Positions 1 through 5,196 of a stretch of DNA of 5,609 bases are shown piece by piece (within the stretch, counting starts at the first letter, position 1; each line of letters starts with the position of its first letter). The DNA is from an uncultured Verrucomicrobiota bacterium (GTDB taxonomy: Bacteria; Verrucomicrobiota; Verrucomicrobiia; Palsa-1439). The stretch lies in contig CAIKBP010000168.1 in NCBI GenBank assembly GCA_903825695.1, forward strand, positions 1 through 5,609, in the 5' to 3' direction. The translations under genes were made by a program, and so were the position numbers. The notes beneath the pieces were generated by a model that was not told where the DNA came from, did not search any database, and saw nothing but the letters and a program-made list of their open reading frames with translations.

Positions 1-27
1 ACGGATTGCGAAATCAGCGGTTTCCAT
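1..27 (-). CDS. Possible first nine codons of a further leftward gene (partial)
   Basis: An ATG lies 12 bp after the stop codon of the propeller gene on the same strand and opens a frame reading METADFAIR up to the window edge. There is no recognisable Shine-Dalgarno sequence in front of it, only a GC palindrome. Tight spacing and shared strand are the only support. Nine codons without a stop can easily occur by chance, so this is a pointer for extending the sequence leftward, not an established gene. Confidence 0.2.
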
Positions 28-39
28 CGCGGCGCCGCG

Positions 40-1131
40 TCAGAAGCCCATAACACTGCCGTAGTTGAAACCGCCACCACCGCCACTCTTCGGTGAGGTG
101 AGGCCGGTGTAATCGCCCACCACTTTCGCGTCGCAAGGCGCGTTTAAGTGGTTGGTGTCGCTCCCGCTGACGCCAATCTCGCCGTGGAAGAAAACGACAG
201 TACCGTTGGTATTGACCTCGATCACTTGCTGGTTGAACTGGTCACTGATCAGCGTGTTGCCTTTCTTCATGCGCACGGCGTGGTTAGGATGCGGCTGCAC
301 TACGCTACCGGGACGGGTGGTGGTGACAAACGTGAAAACGGTATTGCTGTTCTTATCAACTTCGATCACGCGGTTATTCAGCGAATCGGTAATCAGCGTA
401 TTGCCGCCGTGCGGCAGGTGGCAGGCGTATGTCGGGCCGTTGAGAATATCGGTGTCGGCTGGGTCGCCATACTGCCAGAGAATCTCGCACTTCTTATTGA
501 CCTCAATTACCCGGTTGTTGCCGGTATCGGCAATCAGATAATGACCGCCACCCAAGTATTGGGCGGAGGACGGACTGTTGAGTTGGTTGGTGTCGGTGCC
601 GCTGAGGACCGAGGTGCATTGCCAGGTGATTTCGCCTTTGCGGGACACGACGATGACTCGATTATTCCCCTGATCAGTGATCAGCACCTTTTTATGGGGC
701 AACATCATCGCCGCGACTGGGTTGTTCAACTCGTTGGTGCCAGCACCGGTGAGGCCTATTTGGCCGTACTGCCAGACAAGCTTGCCCTTGCGGTTGACTT
801 CAATCACGCGATTATTAAGCGAATCTGTGATCAACGTCAGACTCTTCGCGCGTTCCGCGTCGCGCGGACCGATGATCGCATTCGTCACCGAATGCTTTCC
901 CACGCTCGCTTCACATTCCCAAACAATGGTCTGCGGCGTGTTCGTGTCGAGTTCGATGATCCGGTTATTGTACTGGTCAACGATGAGCAGGTTGCCCTTT
1001 TTGTTAAACCCCGGGTGGCTGCCTGCCTGCACCCCAGGTGCCCACGCTACGAGACCGCCGATCAGCAATAAGATAATCAACAAATCGCGGCGCCGAGCAA
1101 GCGGCCCATTCATTATTTCAAGACACGTCAT
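40..1131 (-). CDS. Exported NHL-type six-bladed beta-propeller protein
   Basis: A 363-residue protein of unknown specific function. The N-terminus reads as a signal peptide: RRR, then a hydrophobic stretch at about 17-32, then VQA before Gly at about 36, a likely signal peptidase I site. The mature part carries six similar units with the core (L)IxDxxNNRVIEV followed by a KxGxxxWQYG-like strand, at about residues 47, 98, 148, 197, 244 and 292. Such repeats, about 50 residues apart, are typical of NHL/YncE-like beta-propellers, which usually act as binding scaffolds; no catalytic residues are recognised. The protein ends in a Gly-rich tail (SGGGGGFNYGSVMGF) outside the blades. The frame stays open upstream to 1197, inside the preceding gene, but the ATG at 1131 is preferred because AAAGGA precedes it by 6 nt and it puts the signal peptide at the N-terminus. 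It lies 23 bp behind the zinc ribbon-EIIA gene and is probably co-transcribed with it. The fold is fairly certain; the ligand is unknown. Confidence 0.85.
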   Translation of the reverse strand: MTCLEIMNGPLARRRDLLIILLLIGGLVAWAPGVQAGSHPGFNKKGNLLIVDQYNNRIIELDTNTPQTIVWECEASVGKHSVTNAIIGPRDAERAKSLTLITDSLNNRVIEVNRKGKLVWQYGQIGLTGAGTNELNNPVAAMMLPHKKVLITDQGNNRVIVVSRKGEITWQCTSVLSGTDTNQLNSPSSAQYLGGGHYLIADTGNNRVIEVNKKCEILWQYGDPADTDILNGPTYACHLPHGGNTLITDSLNNRVIEVDKNSNTVFTFVTTTRPGSVVQPHPNHAVRMKKGNTLISDQFNQQVIEVNTNGTVVFFHGEIGVSGSDTNHLNAPCDAKVVGDYTGLTSPKSGGGGGFNYGSVMGF

Positions 1132-1137
1132 GACAAT

Positions 1138-1143
1138 TCCTTT
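1138..1143 (-). promoter_or_regulatory. Ribosome binding site fixing the propeller-gene start
   Basis: AAAGGA on the minus strand lies 6 nt before the ATG at 1131. It is the only convincing Shine-Dalgarno sequence before any gene in this window. It favours 1131 over the upstream ATG at 1197, which would overlap the previous gene by 43 bp, and over the ATG at 1113. Confidence 0.6.
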
Positions 1144-1154
1144 TGACTCACCTG

Positions 1155-2006
1155 TCACGGGATGGTGCCGCGAGTCAGTTTGTTGAGGTTTTTCCACATT
1201 AACTCAAGTGTGTCGCAGTCGAGCAACGCGTTGCGGGCATCGGCAGTGCTGAACGCGTGCACCAATCCGGTCAATATGCGCAGATAAAACGCACTGGAGG
1301 CCGTCGGGATTGCAATTAGAAATATAATCTTGGTCAGGTGCCCGTCGTCGGCGCCAAAATCGAGGCCGCTCTTTTTCAGACCAAGCGCAAACGTCAGGCT
1401 ACCGCCCTCGATGTTGCGCACGTGTGGAAATGCAAGACCGTGTTCCACTCCAGTGCTGATCATCGCTTCGCGACGCAACGCCAACTCGACAAAGGAAACC
1501 GGTTCCTCAATGAACTTCTCCGCGGCCAACAGTCCAGCCAGTTCGGCAATTGCTTCATCGCGCGTCTTTGCCACAAGTTTCGGCGCCATCAGTTCGATCG
1601 CCGAGAACCGCGCTATACCCGCGACTTCCGGCGGGCCTTTCCCATTAGTCGGCCTTTGCAGGCGGCGCGGCATGGATTCCGGGTAATACAGAAACCGACC
1701 GCAATGCGGACACGACTGGATTACCTTGCCGGCCTTGGTGTCGTTTATCAACGCGAGCGGCACCACGAGGCCGCAACCAGAACAGGTGTTGCGCATGACA
1801 GGGACGACGGCAAGCGGGAAACGTTTCTGCAACCGCTGATAGCGGTCGGCAGTTCCTTCAGGCAGTTTCTGCGCAAGCTGGACGATGGCCTCCTCCAACT
1901 GTTCCAGGCGGGCGGTGGGGCTGGACGCTTTCTGTTCGGCTAGTGCAAAATTCAACTCCTGCAATTGTATCAACTGATTCAAAACATTCTTCATGGGTGA
2001 CATCAT
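1155..2006 (-). CDS. CdsZ-like C4 zinc ribbon protein fused to a PTS EIIA (fructose/nitrogen type) domain
   Basis: This 283-residue protein has two unrelated parts. Residues 5-65 are rich in Leu, Gln, Glu and Ala and look like a short coiled coil. Next is a C4 zinc ribbon with CSGC (Cys75, Cys78) and CPHCGRFLYYPE (Cys99, Cys102), the pattern of the zf-RING_7/CdsZ family. In that family the ribbon normally ends a protein with a much longer coiled-coil hairpin, so the coil here seems shortened. Residues about 133-280 resemble a type-2 PTS EIIA domain (PtsN, FruA, MtlA): GVEHGLAFPHVRN contains the phosphoryl-accepting His, here His195, followed by a hydrophobic strand at 226-234. The expected role is phosphorylation-dependent regulation in the cytoplasm, with the ribbon and coil giving protein or nucleic-acid contacts; that role is inference. 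No transporter EIIB or EIIC is nearby. The start could be Met1, Met2 (2003) or Met5 (1994), as none has a good ribosome site. Confidence 0.85.
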   Translation of the reverse strand: MMSPMKNVLNQLIQLQELNFALAEQKASSPTARLEQLEEAIVQLAQKLPEGTADRYQRLQKRFPLAVVPVMRNTCSGCGLVVPLALINDTKAGKVIQSCPHCGRFLYYPESMPRRLQRPTNGKGPPEVAGIARFSAIELMAPKLVAKTRDEAIAELAGLLAAEKFIEEPVSFVELALRREAMISTGVEHGLAFPHVRNIEGGSLTFALGLKKSGLDFGADDGHLTKIIFLIAIPTASSAFYLRILTGLVHAFSTADARNALLDCDTLELMWKNLNKLTRGTIP

Positions 2007-2033
2007 CTTTGTGCGAGCTTGGTGGACAGATGC

Positions 2034-2062
2034 ATTTTAGTGGACTGGTCGTCGTTACGCAA
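2034..2062 (-). promoter_or_regulatory. Candidate sigma70-type promoter for the zinc ribbon-EIIA gene
   Basis: In the gap after recD2 the minus strand reads TTGCGT, 17 nt, TAAAAT. The -10 (2034-2039) matches 5 of 6 consensus bases and the -35 (2057-2062) matches 3 of 6. Transcription would start roughly 20 nt before the ATG at 2006. It would let this gene and the propeller gene be expressed independently of recD2. Found by eye, so a chance match is possible. Confidence 0.35.
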
Positions 2063-2094
2063 GTGACAAACAGTGGCCATGCCGGCGCCACCCG

Positions 2095-4278
2095 CTATTG
2101 CAGTCGCTCCCGCAGCCGCGTGAACCGGGCCGCCGTCTTGTTGTTCCTCACCGCGATGGCCAGCGCTTTCTTCGAGCCGACAAGGATGACCAACTTTTTG
2201 CCACGCGTAATGGCCGTGTACAAAAGGTTCCGCTGAAGCAGAATGTAATGCTGTGTCAACATTGGCACAATCACGCACGGATACTCGTTACCCTGCGATT
2301 TGTGGACACTGATGGCGTATGCGGGCAACAACTCGTCAAGGTCATCAAATTCGTAGGCCACATCACGGCCCGAATCCTTTGAGCCAGGCTCGTCAATCCT
2401 TACGATGAGCTGCTGGTCGACGAGATCTATTCGTACCACCCGGCCGAGGTCTCCGTTGAACACGTCCTTGTCGTAGTCATTGCGGACTTGCATTACGCGG
2501 TCGTTGACACGGTAAGTGCGTCCGAACCGTTGGATGGCCGGCCCACGTGGATTCAATGTCGCCTGCAGTTCGCGGTTCAGGTTCTCGGAACCGCAGACGC
2601 CCTTGTGCATCGGCGTCAACACCTGCACGTCGCGCATTGGATCGAACCCGAACCTCGCTGGCACACGCTCAGCACACAGCTTTTTGATCTTCGCCAGTAC
2701 CCGTTCCGGATCATCTTCGTGAATGAAGAAGAAATCGCTCTGTTGCGCTGGCGTTTCAAGCACAGGCATCTGTCCTTCGTTTACACGATGTGCGTTGGTA
2801 ATGATAAAACTGTTCTTCGCCTGCCGGAAGATCTCGGTCAGCCGCACCACGGGCGCTATTCCGGAATCAATCAGGTCGCGCAAAAAGTTGCCGGGACCGA
2901 CCGATGGCAACTGATCCACATCGCCCACGAATACCACCGACGCGTCGAGTGGGATCGCTTTCAACAGGTGGTAAGCGAGAAGTATGTCGAGCATCGAAGC
3001 CTCGTCGATAATAATCATGTCACCCTTGAGCGGGCGGCGCTCGTTGTGCGTGAATCCGCCTTCGCGCGGGTCGTACTTCAGCAGCCGGTGGATCGTCTGG
3101 GCCGGTGCGCCTGTTGCCTCGCTCATCCGTTTTGCGGCGCGGCCCGTCGGCGCGGCCAGCAACACCTGACGATTCTTGGCCCGCAATATCTTCACAATGC
3201 TGTCAACGATGGTCGTTTTGCCAACACCGGGCCCGCCAGTAATGACGCATATCTTCGATGTGAGTGTCGTCCGAATGGCAGCCTGTTGGGCTGCAGCGAG
3301 CGTGAGACCGTTCTTCTGCTCCACCCAAGCCAACGCCTTGTCGATGTCAAGCGGCGGCAGTTCCAACCGGGCGGCCATCAGATCCCGCACTTTCGTCGCC
3401 ACACCACGCTCGGCGTGGCACAACCCCGCAAGATAGACAAAGTCGTTCTCGATGACGACGTCACCAGCGATGGCAAGCAGGTCGATCGCGTTCTCAACCG
3501 GCGCGAGTTCGGTTCCGAGCAACTCCGCCGCTCCTTTCGCCAACGTTTCGCGCGGCAAACAAACATGACCGTCGTCCGCGGCCTCTTCCAGCGTGTGGAC
3601 CACTCCGGCCTTAAGCCGGTGGATCGAGTCCCTGGCAACGCCCAGGTTTGCTGCAATGCCGTCGGCCGTTTTGAAGCCGATGCCGTGTATGTCCTTGGCG
3701 AGCCGGTATGGGTTCTCCCGCACCCGAGGGATGGCCTGTTCGCCGTACTGTTTGTAAATTTTCGCAGCATGGGCACTGCCGATGCCATGCCCCTGCAGGA
3801 AGATCATGATGTCACGGATGCTTTTCTGAGCCGCCCAAGCTTCCTTGATGCGACGGGCGCGCTCGGGACCGATGCCGTCCACTTCGCGCAACCGAGCCGA
3901 GAACTGATCGATAATCTCCAGAGTCTGTTCTCCGAATTTGCCCACGATGCGGTCGGCAAACGTCCCGCCGATGCCTTTAACCAAGCCGCTGCCTAGATAT
4001 TTCTTGATGCCAACTACGGTGCGCGGCAGAACCGACTCAAACTTCTCGACCACGAACTGCCGGCCAAACTGTTTGTGGTTTACCCAACGGCCCTGTGCGC
4101 GGACGGTTTCGCCGGTGTTGAGCGAAGCGAGATTGCCGACGATCGTAATAGGTTCGACTCGTCCGCGCCCCTCCGGAACGAGGCGCGCAACTGTGTAATG
4201 GTTCTCCTCGTTGACGTATACGATTTGTTCGACGACGCCTTCGAGGTTCTCCGGGGACACTGTCGGTGCATTCGGCAT
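2095..4278 (-). CDS. recD2: RecD2-type 5'-3' DNA helicase (RecD/YrrC family)
   Basis: A complete 727-residue superfamily 1B helicase, within the usual RecD2 length. The N-terminus (about 12-85) has the RecD2 OB-like domain, then several helix-hairpin-helix units (about 95-116, 130-148, 164-179 and 197-213, with GIG or GIGxxxA cores), which distinguish RecD2 from the RecD of RecBCD. The motor follows: Walker A GGPGVGKTT at 348-356, motif Ia APTGRAAKRM at 376-385, Walker B DEAS at 425-428, motif III GDVDQLPSVGPG at 452-463, LTEIFRQ at 480-486, motif V SVHKSQG at 657-663 and motif VI LLYTAITRGKK at 685-695. All core ATPase residues look intact. RecD2 enzymes unwind DNA 5' to 3' and act in replication-fork maintenance and damage tolerance without RecBC. 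It is divergent from lexA, separated by about 194 bp. The ATG has no clear ribosome site, but the N-terminus matches the family start. Confidence 0.97.
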   Translation of the reverse strand: MPNAPTVSPENLEGVVEQIVYVNEENHYTVARLVPEGRGRVEPITIVGNLASLNTGETVRAQGRWVNHKQFGRQFVVEKFESVLPRTVVGIKKYLGSGLVKGIGGTFADRIVGKFGEQTLEIIDQFSARLREVDGIGPERARRIKEAWAAQKSIRDIMIFLQGHGIGSAHAAKIYKQYGEQAIPRVRENPYRLAKDIHGIGFKTADGIAANLGVARDSIHRLKAGVVHTLEEAADDGHVCLPRETLAKGAAELLGTELAPVENAIDLLAIAGDVVIENDFVYLAGLCHAERGVATKVRDLMAARLELPPLDIDKALAWVEQKNGLTLAAAQQAAIRTTLTSKICVITGGPGVGKTTIVDSIVKILRAKNRQVLLAAPTGRAAKRMSEATGAPAQTIHRLLKYDPREGGFTHNERRPLKGDMIIIDEASMLDILLAYHLLKAIPLDASVVFVGDVDQLPSVGPGNFLRDLIDSGIAPVVRLTEIFRQAKNSFIITNAHRVNEGQMPVLETPAQQSDFFFIHEDDPERVLAKIKKLCAERVPARFGFDPMRDVQVLTPMHKGVCGSENLNRELQATLNPRGPAIQRFGRTYRVNDRVMQVRNDYDKDVFNGDLGRVVRIDLVDQQLIVRIDEPGSKDSGRDVAYEFDDLDELLPAYAISVHKSQGNEYPCVIVPMLTQHYILLQRNLLYTAITRGKKLVILVGSKKALAIAVRNNKTAARFTRLRERLQ

Positions 4279-4292
4279 AATTTCGCGCCGGC

Positions 4293-4322
4293 AGTATAGC
4301 CCGAATCACAAGCGTTCGGCAA
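4293..4322 (-). promoter_or_regulatory. Candidate sigma70-type promoter for recD2
   Basis: The minus strand reads TTGCCG, 18 nt, TATACT. The -35 (4317-4322) matches 4 of 6 consensus bases and the -10 (4293-4298) matches 5 of 6. The -10 ends only 14 nt before the recD2 ATG, so the leader would be about 7-10 nt. That fits the lack of a Shine-Dalgarno sequence at this start. Found by eye. Confidence 0.45.
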
Positions 4323-4356
4323 GAAAGCGGCGCAAGTCGTCATCGCGCGCTTGTCG

Positions 4357-4374
4357 GGAGACCATTTGAGGTCG
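4357..4374 (+). repeat. Intergenic repeat copy 1 (left of lexA) with GACC/GGTC dyad
   Basis: GGAGACCATTTGAGGTCG lies between recD2 and lexA. The same sequence, lacking two T residues in the centre, occurs in the gap after lexA at 5113-5128. Each copy contains the inverted repeat GACC...GGTC, with a 6-nt spacer here and a 4-nt spacer in the other copy. The function is unknown: it could be a protein binding site, a small dispersed repeat, or chance. Confidence 0.4.
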
Positions 4375-4407
4375 CGCATGTACAAGAAATCATTTCCAAA
4401 CCGACGT

Positions 4408-4434
4408 GCGCCTATGGCGCCGCAGGCTGTTTTT
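4408..4434 (+). other. Hairpin followed by T-run upstream of lexA
   Basis: GCGCC-TAT-GGCGC (4408-4420) forms a perfect 5-bp stem, and a run of five T residues follows at 4430-4434. An alternative stem pairs GCCT (4410-4413) with AGGC (4424-4427), which sits closer to the T-run. It resembles a weak intrinsic terminator on the plus strand, insulating lexA from stray upstream transcription. The stem is short and no rightward gene precedes it in the window, so the assignment is tentative. Confidence 0.25.
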
Positions 4435-4436
4435 AC

Positions 4437-4465
4437 TTGTCTACCACTCATGCGTGTGGTACTTA
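4437..4465 (+). promoter_or_regulatory. Candidate lexA promoter enclosing the putative operator
   Basis: TTGTCT (4437-4442, 4 of 6 matches to the -35 consensus) is followed after 17 nt by TACTTA (4460-4465), which matches the -10 consensus poorly (2 of 6). Transcription would start close to the GTG start codon, giving a leaderless or nearly leaderless message, consistent with no visible ribosome site. The spacer is almost exactly the inverted repeat at 4442-4461, so a bound repressor would block polymerase. The weak -10 limits confidence. Confidence 0.3.
4442..4461. promoter_or_regulatory. Putative LexA operator (SOS box) TACCAC-N8-GTGGTA
   Basis: A 20-bp inverted repeat with perfect 6-bp arms and an 8-bp centre ends 11 bp before the lexA start codon. 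The length and the outer TAC...GTA match the layout of the E. coli LexA box (TACTGT-N8-ACAGTA), though the inner arm bases differ. LexA repressors commonly control their own gene, and LexA box sequences differ between phyla, so this is the best operator candidate in the window. Binding is inferred from position and symmetry only. Confidence 0.5.
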
Positions 4466-4472
4466 TTTCTAC

Positions 4473-5072
4473 GTGAAACAACCGCTGACCGAACGACAAC
4501 AGAAGCTACTGAACTTTATTCGCGATTACATCCGCGGCAAGGGACATCCCCCAACCTTCCGCGAGATAGGCCGGGCATTCGGTTTCCGTTCAACAGGAAC
4601 GGTGCGCGATCATGTGCGGGCGCTGGAACAAAAGGGACACTTGCGCGCCTTGCATGGCAAGTCGCGCGGGTTGTTGCCGCTGGATACATTCCATGGGTTG
4701 CCGATTCTCGGGCGTGTGCCGGCGGGCATGCCTTTGCTGGCAGAGGAGAATTTCGAGGGTGCGTTGGACTTGTCGCGTGATTTCAGCGGCGAACGGGTGT
4801 TTGCGTTGAAGGTGCATGGTGACTCGATGATTGAGGCGGGTATTCTGGAGGGTGACCTTGTAGTAGTGAAGGCGCAAGAGCAGGCAGAGCCGGGACAAAT
4901 CGTCGTAGCGCGCCTGCATGGCGAAGCGACCGTGAAAAAACTGCTCCGACGCGGCTCGAAGCTTTGGCTGCAACCTGCCAACCCGCGCTACGAATTGATT
5001 GCGGTGGAGGGGGAAACTCGCATCATCGGACGCGTGATCGGAGTCATTCGCAGCTACGAGCGGCGTTTCTGA
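4473..5072 (+). CDS. lexA: LexA repressor, SOS regulator and autoprotease
   Basis: A complete LexA of 199 residues (E. coli LexA has 202). Residues 1-65 form the winged helix-turn-helix DNA-binding domain, with PPTFREIGRAFGF and the putative recognition segment STGTVRDHVRALEQKG. Residues about 77-195 are the S24 peptidase domain: the scissile Ala84-Gly85 lies in RVPAGMP, the catalytic serine is Ser118 in HGDSM, and the catalytic lysine is Lys155 in EATVKKL. All three elements needed for RecA-stimulated self-cleavage are therefore present. It represses DNA-damage genes until RecA filaments trigger cleavage. The GTG start is chosen because MKQPLTERQQKLL aligns with the E. coli start MKALTARQQ. 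The frame also opens with a TTG at 4437, but that would add 12 residues without family support and would run through the putative operator. It is divergent from recD2. Confidence 0.96.
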   Translation: MKQPLTERQQKLLNFIRDYIRGKGHPPTFREIGRAFGFRSTGTVRDHVRALEQKGHLRALHGKSRGLLPLDTFHGLPILGRVPAGMPLLAEENFEGALDLSRDFSGERVFALKVHGDSMIEAGILEGDLVVVKAQEQAEPGQIVVARLHGEATVKKLLRRGSKLWLQPANPRYELIAVEGETRIIGRVIGVIRSYERRF

Positions 5073-5112
5073 GCGCGTTTCAGGCAGGCTGGCATCAGGT
5101 CTATGTCGTTCC

Positions 5113-5128
5113 GGAGACCATGAGGTCG
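5113..5128 (+). repeat. Intergenic repeat copy 2 (right of lexA) with GACC/GGTC dyad
   Basis: GGAGACCATGAGGTCG lies between lexA and the downstream EIIA-like gene. It equals the copy at 4357-4374 with two central T residues removed. The bases on either side of the two copies differ, so the shared unit is about 16 bp. It lies about 50 bp upstream of the candidate promoter of the next gene. Confidence 0.4.
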
Positions 5129-5160
5129 TTTTCACATTTGGAAGGTGCTGGTTTCGTTTC

Positions 5161-5189
5161 TTGCGGAATGGCTGAGGCCGTTCTAGTAT
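5161..5189 (+). promoter_or_regulatory. Candidate promoter for the second EIIA-like gene
   Basis: TTGCGG (5161-5166, 3 of 6) and TAGTAT (5184-5189, 4 of 6) are separated by 17 nt. The -10 ends 7 nt before the ATG at 5197, so transcription would begin near that ATG. If translation starts at the next ATG (5230), the leader would be about 33 nt. This is a weak, by-eye match. Confidence 0.3.
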
Positions 5190-5196
5190 TTGCAGC

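Noticed and set aside
148..1071. 307-codon plus-strand frame opposite the propeller gene
   Set aside because: Its apparent internal repetition is the mirror of the blade repeats; no family resemblance or ribosome site was seen.
1132..1197. Upstream ATG at 1197 as the start of the propeller protein
   Set aside because: It would overlap the preceding gene by 43 bp and add 22 residues before the signal peptide, while the ATG at 1131 has a well-placed ribosome site.
2069..2094. GC-rich partial dyad around GGCGCC after the recD2 stop as a terminator
   Set aside because: No T-run follows on the minus strand and the pairing is short, so an intrinsic terminator is not supported.
2488..3996. 502-codon open frame on the plus strand opposite recD2
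   Set aside because: The minus strand carries all helicase motifs, while this translation has no recognisable domain and a composition typical of an antisense shadow.
4437..4472. TTG at 4437 as the lexA start
   Set aside because: The extra 12 residues have no counterpart in LexA proteins and the stretch contains the putative operator.
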